64,000 nt of DNA from Kitasatospora purpeofusca. Its GTDB lineage: Bacteria; Actinomycetota; Actinomycetes; Streptomycetales; Streptomycetaceae. This document shows positions 9,174-17,935 of the stretch, piece after piece. The first letter of the stretch is position 1. Each line of letters starts with the position of its first letter. The notes below the pieces were generated by a model. The model was not told the origin of the DNA, made no database searches, and saw only the letters and a list, made by a program, of their open reading frames with translations. Both the position numbers and the translations under genes were made by a program. Where the stretch lies: contig NZ_JODS01000001.1 in NCBI RefSeq assembly GCF_000718025.1, positions 496,001-560,000 of the forward strand, in the 5' to 3' direction.

Positions 9174-10568
9174 GTGTACTTCGATGTGGCCTCCACCGCA
9201 CCGCTCCACCCCGTCGCACGGCAGGCACTGACCGCCGCCCTGGACGAGGGATGGGCCGACCCGGCCCGGCTCTACCGCTCCGGACGCCAGGCCAGGATGC
9301 TCCTGGACGCCGCCCGGGAGACCGTGGCCGAGGTGATCGGCTGCCGGGCCGACGAGATCGCCTTCACGTCGAGCGGCACCCAGGCCGTCCAACTCGGGGT
9401 GCTGGGCGCGCTGCGCGGCAACCGGCGGCGCGGCGGGCACCTGGCGCACTCCGCCGTCGAGCACTCCAGCGTGCTGCACAGCGCCGAACGCCACCTCGCC
9501 GAGGGCGGCGAGGTCACCTCGGTGCCGGTGGACCGGCACGGCCGGGTGGACCCGGAGGAGTTCGCCGCCGCGCTGCGGCCGGACACCGCGCTCGCCGTGC
9601 TGCAGTCCGCCAACCACGAGGTGGGCACGGTGCAGCCGGTCGCCGAGGTGGCCGCGCTCCGCGGCGAGGTGCCGCTGCTGGTGGACGCCGCGCAGAGCGC
9701 CGGACGGGTGGACCTGCCCACCGGCTGGTCGCTGCTCACCGCCAGCGCGCACAAGTGGGGCGGACCGGCCGGGGTCGGGGTGCTCGCGGTGCGCAAGGGC
9801 GTCCGCCACGTCTCGCCGCTGCCCGCCGACGAGCGGGAGGCGGGCCGGGTGCCGGGCTTCGTCAACGTGCCGGCGATCGTCGCGGCCGCGGCCTCGCTGC
9901 GCGCGGTACGGGCCGAGGCGGAGCGGGAGAACGCCCGGCTGCACGAGCTGGTCGAGCGGATCCGGGCCCGGGTGCCGCGGCTGGTGCCCGAGGTGGAGGT
10001 GGTCGGCGACCCGGTGCGGCGGCTGCCGCACATCGTCACCTTCTCCTGCCTGTACGTGGACGGCGAGGTCCTGCTGGGCGAGCTGGACCGGGCCGGGTTC
10101 GCGGTCTCCTCCGGCTCCTCCTGCACCTCGTCCACGCTGACGCCGAGCCATGTGCTGGCCGCGATGGGCGTGCTCACCGAGGGGAACGTCCGGATCTCAC
10201 TGCCGTTCGGCACCGCCGGGGCGGACGTCGACCGCTTCCTGACGGTGCTGCCGGAGCTGGTGGCCGGCGTCCGCGCGCCGCTGGGCCTGGACCTGCCCGC
10301 GCCCGCCGCGGCCCGGGAGTCCGACGGGGGCCCGCTGGTCCTGGACGCGCTGGGCAAGCGCTGCCCGCTGCCGGTGATCGAACTGGCGAAGCGGATCGGC
10401 GAGGTCCCGGTGGGCGGCACGGTCGTGGTGCTGGCCGACGACGAGGCCGCCCGGCTGGACGTGCCGGCCTGGTGCGGGATGCGCGAGCAGGAGTACCTGG
10501 GCGAGGCCCCGGCCGCCGAGTACGGCGGCGACCGGGGCTCGGCCTACCTGGTGCGGCGGGTCAGTTGA
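9174..10568 (+). CDS. Cysteine desulfurase fused to a TusA-like sulfur carrier domain
   Basis: 464 aa. Residues 1 to about 370 are a class V aminotransferase/NifS-type desulfurase: the PLP lysine is K194 in SAHKWGG and the catalytic loop cysteine is C317 in SSGSSCTSS. Residues about 380-464 form a TusA/SirA domain with the CPLP motif (C397). Such a fusion could pass persulfide sulfur from the desulfurase to the carrier within one chain. The start at 9174 puts the YFDVAS strand at the N-terminus as in relatives; GTG 9156 would add a TTA codon. No clear ribosome site precedes it, so a leaderless message is possible. It overlaps the convergent kinase gene by 8 bases. Confidence 0.9.
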   Translation: MYFDVASTAPLHPVARQALTAALDEGWADPARLYRSGRQARMLLDAARETVAEVIGCRADEIAFTSSGTQAVQLGVLGALRGNRRRGGHLAHSAVEHSSVLHSAERHLAEGGEVTSVPVDRHGRVDPEEFAAALRPDTALAVLQSANHEVGTVQPVAEVAALRGEVPLLVDAAQSAGRVDLPTGWSLLTASAHKWGGPAGVGVLAVRKGVRHVSPLPADEREAGRVPGFVNVPAIVAAAASLRAVRAEAERENARLHELVERIRARVPRLVPEVEVVGDPVRRLPHIVTFSCLYVDGEVLLGELDRAGFAVSSGSSCTSSTLTPSHVLAAMGVLTEGNVRISLPFGTAGADVDRFLTVLPELVAGVRAPLGLDLPAPAAARESDGGPLVLDALGKRCPLPVIELAKRIGEVPVGGTVVVLADDEAARLDVPAWCGMREQEYLGEAPAAEYGGDRGSAYLVRRVS

Positions 10569-11538
10569 CCAGGTGCGCCCGGACGTCGGCGCCGGCCTCG
10601 TCGCCGTAGGCCGCGACGAAGCGCTGCAGGAAGTCGTGCGGGCGCAGCTCGTACTCCTGGGTGCCGACGGTCTCGATCACCAGGGTGGCCAGCATGCAGC
10701 CGAGCTGGGCGGCGCGCTCCAGCTCCAGCTCCCAGGAGAGGCCGGCCAGGAAGCCGGCCCGGAAGGCGTCGCCGACACCGGTCGGGTCGACCTTGGCGGC
10801 CTCGGGGGCGCAGCCGACCACGATCGGGGACTCGCCCTTGCGCTCGATCCGGACGCCCTTGCTGCCGAGGGTGGTGATCCGGGTGCCGACCCGGGTGAGG
10901 ATCTCCTCCGCGTCCCAGCCGGTCTTGGACTCGATCAGCGCGGCCTCGTACTCGTTGGTGAAGAGGTACGCGGCGCCGTCGACGATCTGGCGGATGTCGT
11001 GGCCGTCGAGGCGGGCCAGCTGCTGCGACGGGTCCGCGGCGAAGGCGTAGCCGCGGGTGCGGCACTCCTGGGTGTGGCGGACCATCGCCTGCGGGTCGTC
11101 GGCGCCGATCAGCACCAGGTCGAGGCCGCCGACGCGGTCGGCGATCGGCTTGAGCTCGATGCTGCGGGCCTCGGCCATGGCGCCGGTGTAGAACGAGGCG
11201 ATCTGGTTGTGGTCCTCGTCCGTGGTGCACATGAAGCGCGCGGTGTGCCGGGTCTCGGAGATGTGGACGGACCGGCAGTCCACGTTGTTGCGCTCCAGCC
11301 AGCTGCGGTACTCGGCGAAGTCCGCGCCGGCCGCGCCGACCAGGACCGGGCGCAGGCCGAGCACGCCCATGCCGAAGGCGATGTTCGGCGCGACGCCGCC
11401 GCGGCGGATGTCGAGGGTGTCGACCAGGAAGGACAGCGACACGGTGTGCAGCTGCTCGGCGACCAGCTGGTCGGCGAACCGGCCGGGGAAGGTCATCAGG
11501 TGGTCGGTCGCGATCGAACCGGCGACGGCGATACGCAC
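10561..11538 (-). CDS. PfkB-family carbohydrate kinase, probable adenosine kinase
   Basis: 325 aa, GTG start with GAGGAGA upstream. It has the ribokinase fold: N-terminal glycine-rich RRGGVAPNIAFGMG and the C-terminal ATP/anion-hole signature DPTGVGDAFRAGF with the catalytic base Asp. Length, sequence style and position between cta genes and an ErpA gene recall mycobacterial Rv2202c, which has been assigned as an adenosine kinase (AdoK); the substrate here is inferred from that relation. Its 3' end overlaps the desulfurase gene by 8 bases. It appears monocistronic. Confidence 0.85.
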   Translation of the reverse strand: MRIAVAGSIATDHLMTFPGRFADQLVAEQLHTVSLSFLVDTLDIRRGGVAPNIAFGMGVLGLRPVLVGAAGADFAEYRSWLERNNVDCRSVHISETRHTARFMCTTDEDHNQIASFYTGAMAEARSIELKPIADRVGGLDLVLIGADDPQAMVRHTQECRTRGYAFAADPSQQLARLDGHDIRQIVDGAAYLFTNEYEAALIESKTGWDAEEILTRVGTRITTLGSKGVRIERKGESPIVVGCAPEAAKVDPTGVGDAFRAGFLAGLSWELELERAAQLGCMLATLVIETVGTQEYELRPHDFLQRFVAAYGDEAGADVRAHLVN

Positions 11539-11802
11539 GGGGTCTCCTCAGGATGGCAGCGGGGCCATGGAACAGCGGGGGGTGCAACCCACCTACGGTA
11601 CCCGGCGGGCCCGGGGCACCAGCAAGACGCCGGGTGCGTTCCCGGCCGTCCGCTGTCACCCGCCGCCCCCGAAGGTGTACTACCCCGGGGTAGCTCTGGT
11701 GGCTGCCGGACGCCCGGCCTAGGGTCGCAGTCAGGGGCCCCTCCCGGCCCCGACCGGACCGTGGCGGCGCTGCCACGGCAGGTGGATCGGAGTTGATGGC
11801 CG

Positions 11803-12021
11803 ATGTTGCCCAGTCACCACCCGCTGCGGGTTCCGCCCGCCCTGCTCGGCGACGCCGACGGGGAGTCGCTCGACGCGCTGGTGGACTCCTCGCGCCGGCT
11901 GCGGCGGTTCTGGCCGCTGCTGGCCGCCGGTCCGCAGGACAGCGCGCCGGCCGGCTCCGGCTTCCGCGTCCCCTCCCGGGCCCGGCGCGTGGTCGCGTCG
12001 ATGCCCGAGTACGGGCCCTGA
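11803..12021 (+). CDS. Small hypothetical protein (72 aa)
   Basis: A 72-aa ORF with very high third-position G/C along nearly its whole length and GGAG at about 11788-11791. The product is basic and hydrophilic with an LDALVDSSRRLRRFWPLLA stretch that looks helical; there is no membrane segment and no known motif. It lies between the divergent kinase gene and a downstream lipoprotein gene, 125 bases away. A longer overlapping frame from 11793 has a basic low-complexity translation before the lipoprotein start and is judged a shadow. The function is unknown. Confidence 0.6.
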   Translation: MLPSHHPLRVPPALLGDADGESLDALVDSSRRLRRFWPLLAAGPQDSAPAGSGFRVPSRARRVVASMPEYGP

Positions 12022-12146
12022 GCGGGGCTCCCGAGGGTCCCGGGGTGCGGCCGGGGCGGGCGGGGAACCGGAATCGTCCGGGCCACGTCACATCCCCGCG
12101 GTGCGGCCGGCAAGGCGTACCGCTGAACCCTCGGGAGGAAGTTCAG

Positions 12147-12896
12147 ATGGATCTGGAAAGCATGCCCAGGCGTTCCGGCCGGGCACGCGCGACGGCGCTG
12201 GCCGCCCTCGTCCTGGCGGCGGTGGCCGTCCTGGCCGGTTGCGACGGCGGGACCGAGGCGGCTTCGGACGCGGCGGCCTCCGGCGGGGAGCGGGCCTCGG
12301 CGAGCGCTTCCGCCTCGCCGGGCGCGGCCACCGGCAGCGCCGACCCTGCCGCCCCGACCTCGACCTCCGCCCCGTCCGCGCCGGCCCCGGTGACCACGCC
12401 GCCGGTCGACCCGACGGCCACCGCCCCGGACCCGCGGCCGACCGGTCCGGCCCCGGCCACCAAGCCGCCGGCCCCGGCGACGACCCCGACCCCGGCGCCC
12501 ACTCCCCCGGGCTCGGGCGGCAACGGCATCGCGGTGGGCGAGCCGCCGCCGAACGGCACCGGGAGCGGCTCGCCGGTGCACCCGGCGATCACCTACCGGG
12601 TGGACGGCAACAAGCTGACGGTCTGGTTCTACGGCGGGATCTGCCAGCGGTACGCGCTCAAGGCCGACGAGTCCAAGCCGGGCCGGGTGGACGTCCGGGT
12701 GACCACGGCGGCACCGGTCCCGGCCGGACAGGCCTGCGCCGAGCTGGCGAAGCGGCAGACCGTGACGGCCGACCTGAAGCAGCCGCTCCAGGGCCGGGCG
12801 GTGACCGATCTGGCGACCGGGCAGGAGGTGCCGCTGGAGGCGGACGCCAAGATCGGCCCGGATCCGGCGGTCCCGGACGTCCCCGGCAACCCGTGA
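12147..12896 (+). CDS. Secreted lipoprotein with Pro/Thr/Ala-rich spacer, function unknown
   Basis: 249 aa, ATG preceded by GGGAGGAA (12133-12140). A signal peptide ends in the lipobox LAGC (about residue 32). Residues about 35-145 are Ala/Ser/Pro/Thr-rich low complexity, probably a wall-spanning linker. A compact C-terminal domain of about 100 residues contains two cysteines that could form a disulfide. No family was recognised. It sits between the adenosine-kinase-like gene and erpA; from memory Rv2203, a membrane protein, has the matching position in M. tuberculosis, but similarity was not tested. Confidence 0.82.
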   Translation: MDLESMPRRSGRARATALAALVLAAVAVLAGCDGGTEAASDAAASGGERASASASASPGAATGSADPAAPTSTSAPSAPAPVTTPPVDPTATAPDPRPTGPAPATKPPAPATTPTPAPTPPGSGGNGIAVGEPPPNGTGSGSPVHPAITYRVDGNKLTVWFYGGICQRYALKADESKPGRVDVRVTTAAPVPAGQACAELAKRQTVTADLKQPLQGRAVTDLATGQEVPLEADAKIGPDPAVPDVPGNP

Positions 12897-12923
12897 CCCC
12901 GGCGCGGACTCCGCGCGGACACG

Positions 12924-12960
12924 ACGAAGGCGGCCCCCGGTGTCCGGGGGCCGCCTTCGT
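12924..12960. terminator. Bidirectional terminator between the lipoprotein gene and erpA
   Basis: A perfect 17-bp stem (12924-12940 with 12944-12960) and a 3-nt loop, lying between the two convergent genes and suited to stop both. Confidence 0.85.
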
Positions 12961-12986
12961 GGTCGGAGCGACGAGCTCCGGACCGA

Positions 12987-13340
12987 CTAGCTGAACGAGT
13001 CGCCGCAGGCGCAGGAGCCGGTGGCGTTCGGGTTGTCGATCGTGAAGCCCTGCTTCTCGATGGTGTCGACGAAGTCGACGGTGGCGCCGCCCAGGTACGG
13101 GGCGCTCATCCGGTCGGTGACGACCTTCACACCGTCGAAGTCCTTCAGCACGTCACCGTCGAGCGAGCGCTCGTCGAAGAACAGCTGGTAGCGCAGGCCC
13201 GAGCAGCCGCCGGGCTGGACGGCGACGCGCAGCGCCAGGTCGTCCCGGCCTTCCTGCTCCAGCAGGCCCTTGACCTTGGCCGCGGCGGCATCGGTGAGGA
13301 GGATGCCACTCTCGACGGTGGTCTCGTCCTGGACGGTCAT
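12987..13340 (-). CDS. erpA: Iron-sulfur cluster carrier protein ErpA/IscA (HesB family)
   Basis: 117 aa, ATG with GGGAGAA upstream. The A-type carrier motifs are complete: GGCSGLRY with C46, and C110-x-C112 in the C-terminal GSCACGDSFS. These three cysteines bind a 2Fe-2S or 4Fe-4S cluster for transfer to apoproteins such as LipA, NadA and Rieske proteins, all encoded in this window. An IscA/ErpA-like gene near ctaC and the kinase is also remembered in mycobacteria (Rv2204c). Confidence 0.95.
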   Translation of the reverse strand: MTVQDETTVESGILLTDAAAAKVKGLLEQEGRDDLALRVAVQPGGCSGLRYQLFFDERSLDGDVLKDFDGVKVVTDRMSAPYLGGATVDFVDTIEKQGFTIDNPNATGSCACGDSFS

Positions 13341-13575
13341 CTGCGTTCTCCCGGTCTTGACGACGGTCTGCCGCCAGTACCAACCGACGGCCGTCCGGAT
13401 TCATTTCCCGGACGACGGAGTGTTTTCGGTGGATTCACGGCGGCGGTGTTCCGTGGGCCGGGCGTGCACCCGTTCCCCATACGCCTTCCATGCTCGCACA
13501 CCGGCGGACCTCGGCGGCATCCCAGTCGGACGGATCCGGGCGAACCGGCCCCGCGGCGCGGGTCCGGCGGTCAGG

Positions 13576-14454
13576 ATGGAGGGCATGCTCCTGCGCCCGC
13601 TCCAGGACTCCGCCGCCGACGCGGAGGCGGTCCGGCAGATCTCCGTCGCCGCGTTCGCCTCGCTCCCCGACACCCCGCAGGTCACCGGGCCGCCCCCGCC
13701 GTCCGTGTTCCAGCTGGCCCGCACCAGACATCTCGCGCGCACCGATCCGCAGGGCTGCTGGGTGGCCGAGCTGGACGGCGAGCCGGTGGGCGCGGTGCTC
13801 GCGCTGCGCCGCGAGGGCGTCTGGGTGCTGGCGCTGCTCGTGGTGCTGCCGCGGGCCCAGGGCAAGGGGGTGGGGCGGCTGCTGCTGGAGCGGGCGCTCG
13901 CCCACGGGCGCGGCTGTCTGCGCGGGATGCTGTGCGCCTCGCCGTCGCCGGCGGCGGTGCGGCGGTACCGGCTGGCCGGGTTCACGCTGCACCCGGCGAT
14001 GCAGCTGACCGGGCGGGTGGACCGGTCCCGGCTGGTCGATCCGGGCGACCTCCCGGTGCACCCCGGCAACGCCACCCACCGGCACCTGCTGGACTCGGTG
14101 GACCGGCGGCTGCGCGGCGCCGCGCACGGTCCGGACCACGAACTGCTGCTCGCGCACTGCGAGGAGGTGCTGGTCGCGGACACCCTGGCCGGCAGCGGCT
14201 ACTGCTACCGGGAGGGCGGCGAGGTGCGGCTGCTGGCGGCCACCTCGAAGCGGATCGCCACCCGGCTGCTGCGCGAGGCGCTGGCCCGGGTGCCGGAGGG
14301 GGTGGAGGCGCGGGTGGAGGCGCTGACCGCCGAGCAGGAGTGGGCGCTGGACGTCGGCCTGGAACTGGGCCTGTCCGTGGAGACCCGGGGGTACCTGGGG
14401 CTGCGCGGGATGCGCCCGCCGGCGCCGTACATCCCCAACGGCGGGCTGCTCTAG
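13576..14454 (+). CDS. GNAT-family N-acetyltransferase, tandem domains
   Basis: 292 aa if started at ATG 13576 (ATG 13585 is also possible; neither has an ideal ribosome site). The first half is a GNAT fold with the acetyl-CoA loop PRAQGKGVGRLLLERAL. The second half, from about residue 165, looks like a degenerate second GNAT domain that lacks a clear Q/RxxGxG loop. The acceptor substrate is unknown. The gene is divergent from erpA and convergent with the decarboxylase gene; an upstream in-frame extension to 13270 is rejected because it would run through erpA. Confidence 0.8.
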   Translation: MEGMLLRPLQDSAADAEAVRQISVAAFASLPDTPQVTGPPPPSVFQLARTRHLARTDPQGCWVAELDGEPVGAVLALRREGVWVLALLVVLPRAQGKGVGRLLLERALAHGRGCLRGMLCASPSPAAVRRYRLAGFTLHPAMQLTGRVDRSRLVDPGDLPVHPGNATHRHLLDSVDRRLRGAAHGPDHELLLAHCEEVLVADTLAGSGYCYREGGEVRLLAATSKRIATRLLREALARVPEGVEARVEALTAEQEWALDVGLELGLSVETRGYLGLRGMRPPAPYIPNGGLL

Positions 14455-14460
14455 CCCGGA

Positions 14461-14509
14461 CGCGCGCGACCCCCGCCGGGCGGTGCCGGGCGGGGGTCGG
14501 TGCGCGCGG
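14461..14509. terminator. Bidirectional terminator between the GNAT and decarboxylase genes
   Basis: A core 10-bp stem (14468-14477 with 14489-14498), flanked by CG-alternating arms that can lengthen it. It lies between convergent stops. Confidence 0.7.
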
Positions 14510-14563
14510 GGACGCGGGCTCCTCGGGACAACGGGCGGCGCAGACCGCGGGGCGCCGCGGGCG

Positions 14564-15946
14564 TCACTCCATGGTGTCGAGGATCTCCTTGACCATCTCC
14601 ATGGTGGTGCCCGGGTGCAGGAAGGCGAAGCGGGCGACCGTCTCGCCGTCCCAGCCGGTGGGGGTGACGAAGCCGATCTGGTCCGCGAGCAACTGCTGCG
14701 ACCAGCGGTAGTAGTCGTCGTTGGTCCAGCCGTTGCGCTTGAAGCAGACCGCGGACAGCTGCGGGTCGAACAGCAGCTCCAGGTGCTCGCTGTCGCGGAT
14801 CAGCTGCGCGGTGTCCCGGGCCAGCGTCAGGCCGGCCTCGATGGCGTCGGTGTACGCCTGGACGCCGTGCACGGCGAGCGAGAACCAGAGCGGCAGGCCG
14901 CGGGCGCGCCGGGTCAGGTGGTAGGCGTAGTCGGTGGGGTTCCACTCGTCGCCCTCGGTGTGCAGCACGTCCAGGTAGGAGGCGTCCTGGGTGTGCACGG
15001 CACGGGCGAGCTGCGGGTTGCGGTAGATCAGCGCGGCGCAGTCGAACGGCGCGAACAGCCACTTGTGCGGGTCGACGACGAAGGAGTCGGCGTGCTCGAT
15101 GCCGTTGTAGCGCTCCCGGACGGAGGGGGCGAACAGGCCCGCGCCGCCGTAGGCGCCGTCGACGTGGAACCACAGGCCGCGCTCGCGGGCGACCTCGGAC
15201 AGGCCCTGGAGGTCGTCGACGATGCCCTCGTTGGTGGTGCCGCCGGTGCCGACGACGGCGATCACCGTCTCCGGGTTCGGGTCGGCGGCCAGGGCGGCGC
15301 GCAGCGCCTCGCCGGTGAACCGGCGGTCGACGGTCGGGACCTTGAACGCCTCGACGCCGATGATGTTGAAGGTGTTCTTGACCGAGGAGTGCACCTGGTC
15401 GGCGACTGCGATCCGCAGCCGGACCTCGGGGCCACTGGGTCGACCCTGCTCGGCGAGCTTGCGGCGGGCCGTGTCCCGGGCGACGACCAGGGCGGAGAGG
15501 TTGCCGGCCGAGCCGCCGGAGACGAAGGTGCCGCCGGCCGAGGCCGGCATGCCCGCGCGGTCGGCTATCAGGCGCAGCACCTGGTTCTCGGCGGCGATCG
15601 CGCCGGCCGCCTCCAGCCAGGAGATGCCCTGCAGCGAGGCGCAGGAGACCACCATGTCGAAGAGCAGCGCGGCCTTGGTGGGGGCGCACGGGATGAACGA
15701 CAGGTAGCGCGGGCTGTCGGCGGAGATCACCGCGCGGGAGAGCTCGTGGTCGTAGAGCTTGAGCACGTCGGCCGGGTTGTTGCCGTCCTGGTTGAGCAGG
15801 CCGGACAGCTGGGCGCGCAGGTGCTCGCCGTCACCGGGGTGGTCGAGCGGGACCGGGTCGTACTGCAGCCGCTCGCGCATGTAGTCGAAAACCAGGTCGA
15901 CCAGGTCGCTGTCGGGCCGGTGCATGCGGTCGGGGGCTGCGGACAC
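14564..15946 (-). CDS. Pyridoxal-phosphate-dependent amino acid decarboxylase (group II)
   Basis: 460 aa from the GTG at 15946, preceded by GAGAGGGA. Group II decarboxylase features are the TFVSGGSAGNLSALV region, the HVDGAYGG segment with the PLP-pairing Asp, and the PLP lysine in DPHKWLFAPFDCAAL. The family makes amines from aromatic or acidic amino acids; the N-terminal PRYLSFIP stretch favours the aromatic/tyrosine type, but the substrate is not certain. An Lrp/AsnC regulator gene lies just upstream on the same strand and is a likely controller. Confidence 0.88.
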   Translation of the reverse strand: MSAAPDRMHRPDSDLVDLVFDYMRERLQYDPVPLDHPGDGEHLRAQLSGLLNQDGNNPADVLKLYDHELSRAVISADSPRYLSFIPCAPTKAALLFDMVVSCASLQGISWLEAAGAIAAENQVLRLIADRAGMPASAGGTFVSGGSAGNLSALVVARDTARRKLAEQGRPSGPEVRLRIAVADQVHSSVKNTFNIIGVEAFKVPTVDRRFTGEALRAALAADPNPETVIAVVGTGGTTNEGIVDDLQGLSEVARERGLWFHVDGAYGGAGLFAPSVRERYNGIEHADSFVVDPHKWLFAPFDCAALIYRNPQLARAVHTQDASYLDVLHTEGDEWNPTDYAYHLTRRARGLPLWFSLAVHGVQAYTDAIEAGLTLARDTAQLIRDSEHLELLFDPQLSAVCFKRNGWTNDDYYRWSQQLLADQIGFVTPTGWDGETVARFAFLHPGTTMEMVKEILDTME

Positions 15947-16168
15947 GGGTGTCCCTCTCGGCTGTGGGGGTCGGGGAGGATCCGGTGGAACGGGGGGTTG
16001 GCACCGCACGGCCGGACATGATCAGCGTAGGCAGCCCCGGGCCCTCCCCGCGCGTCGGAACGCGGCCGGTCGGGCAGCTTTCGGGCGTCTTCGGCGGACC
16101 CGGCGCAGGATTCCTGCGCGGGGGGCGAAATGGGCCGAACGGGGAGGTTCTCCCGGCCGGCCGATCGG

Positions 16169-16633
16169 CTAGCCGATCAGCTGGGAGAGGACCACCGAGG
16201 AGCGGCTGCGCTGGACGCCGGGCTCGCGGCGGATCCGCTCGATGACCGCCTCCAGGTGGCGCATGTCGGCGGCCCGGAGGTGGACCAGCGCGTCCGGATC
16301 GCCGGTGACCGTCCAGGCGGCGATCACCTCGGGGAACTGCCGCAGGCTGGCGAGGATCTCCTCGGGGGCGGTCCGTTCGCGGCAGTAGACCTCGACGAAG
16401 GCCTCGGTCTGCCAGCCGAGCACCGAGGGGTCGAGCACCACGGTGAAGCCGCGGACCACCCCGCGCGCCCGCAGCCGGTCGATCCGGCGGCGGACGGCGG
16501 TGGCGGACAGGTTCACCTGGAGCCCGATCTCGGCGTACGAGGCGCGGCCGTCCCCGGCCAGCCGGGCGAGCAGGAGGCGGTCGGTCTCGTCCAGGGAGGC
16601 CCCGACCGTCTCGTTCGCTCGGCTGCTGGTCAT
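16169..16633 (-). CDS. Lrp/AsnC-family transcriptional regulator
   Basis: 154 aa from ATG 16633; a longer in-frame extension to 16774 is Pro/Gly-rich and rejected. The N-terminal winged helix-turn-helix (about residues 14-75) contains SYAEIGLQVNLSATAVRRRI, followed by an RAM/AsnC ligand domain with the TVTGDPDALVHLRAADM motif. Such proteins sense amino acids. It is placed directly upstream of the amino acid decarboxylase on the same strand with 222 bases between, which suggests control of that gene and of itself. Confidence 0.9.
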   Translation of the reverse strand: MTSSRANETVGASLDETDRLLLARLAGDGRASYAEIGLQVNLSATAVRRRIDRLRARGVVRGFTVVLDPSVLGWQTEAFVEVYCRERTAPEEILASLRQFPEVIAAWTVTGDPDALVHLRAADMRHLEAVIERIRREPGVQRSRSSVVLSQLIG

Positions 16634-16810
16634 CGGTGCGGGGCTCCACGGGTCGTGCGGCGTCGGGATCGGGGCGGGGCCTCGCCCGCCGGGGACGGCG
16701 GCAGCGGCCCGCTGAAACGGTTCGGCTCCATTCTGGCGGATGTCAGGAGCGAGTTCACCGCTGACGGATGACAACGGGAGGACGCGCGTCCGTCGGCCGG
16801 GCGGCGGCGC

Positions 16811-17734
16811 TCAGTCGGTGAGGAGGACGATCTTGCCCCGGGTACGGCCCTCCGCGCTGAGCGCCTGGGCGGAGGCGGCCTGGGCGAGCGGGAAGGTGGA
16901 GGCGACGGTCACGGTCAGCCGCCCCTCGTCGGCGAGCGCGGCCAGCTCGGCCAGCCCGGCGGCGTCCGGGCGGACCCAGACGTAGCGGCCGCCGAGGGCC
17001 TTGACCCCGAAGTCGGCGACGGAGGCGATCCGCGCCGGGTCGGCGACCAGTCCGGCCGAGACCTCGACGGCGTCGCCGCCGACCAGGTCCAGGGCCGCGT
17101 CCACCCCCTCCGGGGCCAGGGCCCTGATCCGTTCCGCCAGCCCCTCGCCGTACCGGACCGGCTCGGCGCCGAGCTCGCGCAGGTAGTCGTGGTTGCGCTC
17201 GCCGGCGGTGCCGATCACCCGGGCGCCCAGGGCGCGGGCGATCTGGACGGCCAGGTGGCCGACCCCGCCGGCGGCGGCGTGCACCAGGACGGTGTCGCCG
17301 GGGCCCGCGCCCACCGCCCGCAGCGACTGGAGGGCGGTGAGCCCGGCCAGCGGCAGTCCGCCGGCCTGTGCCCAGTCCAGCGCGGCCGGCTTGTGGGCCA
17401 GGGTGCGGACCGGCGCGGCCACCAGCTCGGCGTAGGTGCCGTGCTCGACCGTGTCCTTGCGCACATAGCCGTAGACCTCGTCGCCGGGCGCGAACTCGGT
17501 GACACCGCCGCCGACGGCCCGGACCACGCCCGCCGCGTCCCAGCCCATCACCAGCGGGAAGTGCGCGTCGAGCAGGCCGTCCAGCCGCCCGTCCCGCACC
17601 TTCCAGTCGACCGGGTTCACCCCGGCCGCCCTGACCTGCACCAGTACCGAGTCCGGGCCGACCTTCGGGTCGGGCAGGTCGGTGTACTCGACCACTTCGG
17701 GGCCGCCGTAGCGGTGGATCGCGATTGCCTTCAT
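16811..17734 (-). CDS. NADP-dependent quinone oxidoreductase-like (MDR superfamily)
   Basis: 307 aa. The N-terminal GroES-like domain starts MKAIAIHRYGGPEVVEY and contains GVNPVDWKVRDG; the Rossmann fold carries the zeta-crystallin signature around VLVHAAAGGVGHLAVQIA. The structural zinc cysteines of true alcohol dehydrogenases are absent, so quinone or enone reduction with NADPH is expected. It lies 177 bases from the Lrp gene and is divergent from nadA, with no evident operon partner. Confidence 0.9.
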   Translation of the reverse strand: MKAIAIHRYGGPEVVEYTDLPDPKVGPDSVLVQVRAAGVNPVDWKVRDGRLDGLLDAHFPLVMGWDAAGVVRAVGGGVTEFAPGDEVYGYVRKDTVEHGTYAELVAAPVRTLAHKPAALDWAQAGGLPLAGLTALQSLRAVGAGPGDTVLVHAAAGGVGHLAVQIARALGARVIGTAGERNHDYLRELGAEPVRYGEGLAERIRALAPEGVDAALDLVGGDAVEVSAGLVADPARIASVADFGVKALGGRYVWVRPDAAGLAELAALADEGRLTVTVASTFPLAQAASAQALSAEGRTRGKIVLLTD

Positions 17735-17850
17735 GCCACCAGCGAAACCCGGCCGGACCGGGATCCGGTTCCGGCCACGCCGGACGGGCCCGGGAAGGCT
17801 CCGAACCGGCGAGCGGTTCTCGTCACATCGACAGGATGGCCATCGTCACT

Positions 17851-17887
17851 CTGACGCTAACCGGTTATCATAGATTGCGTCAGTTAG
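17851..17887. promoter_or_regulatory. Possible operator in the nadA upstream region
   Basis: CTGACGC at 17851-17857 and GCGTCAG at 17877-17883 are perfect inverted arms. Between them TAACCGGTTA (17858-17867) is itself a 10-bp palindrome. Local base composition is unusually A/T-rich for this genome and the element lies 49 bases before the nadA start. It may bind a regulator of NAD synthesis; no specific factor could be assigned. Confidence 0.45.
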
Positions 17888-17935
17888 ACGAAAAGGCTGC
17901 ACCGCTTGATCGGCCGCACAGAAGGGCACCCGCCC

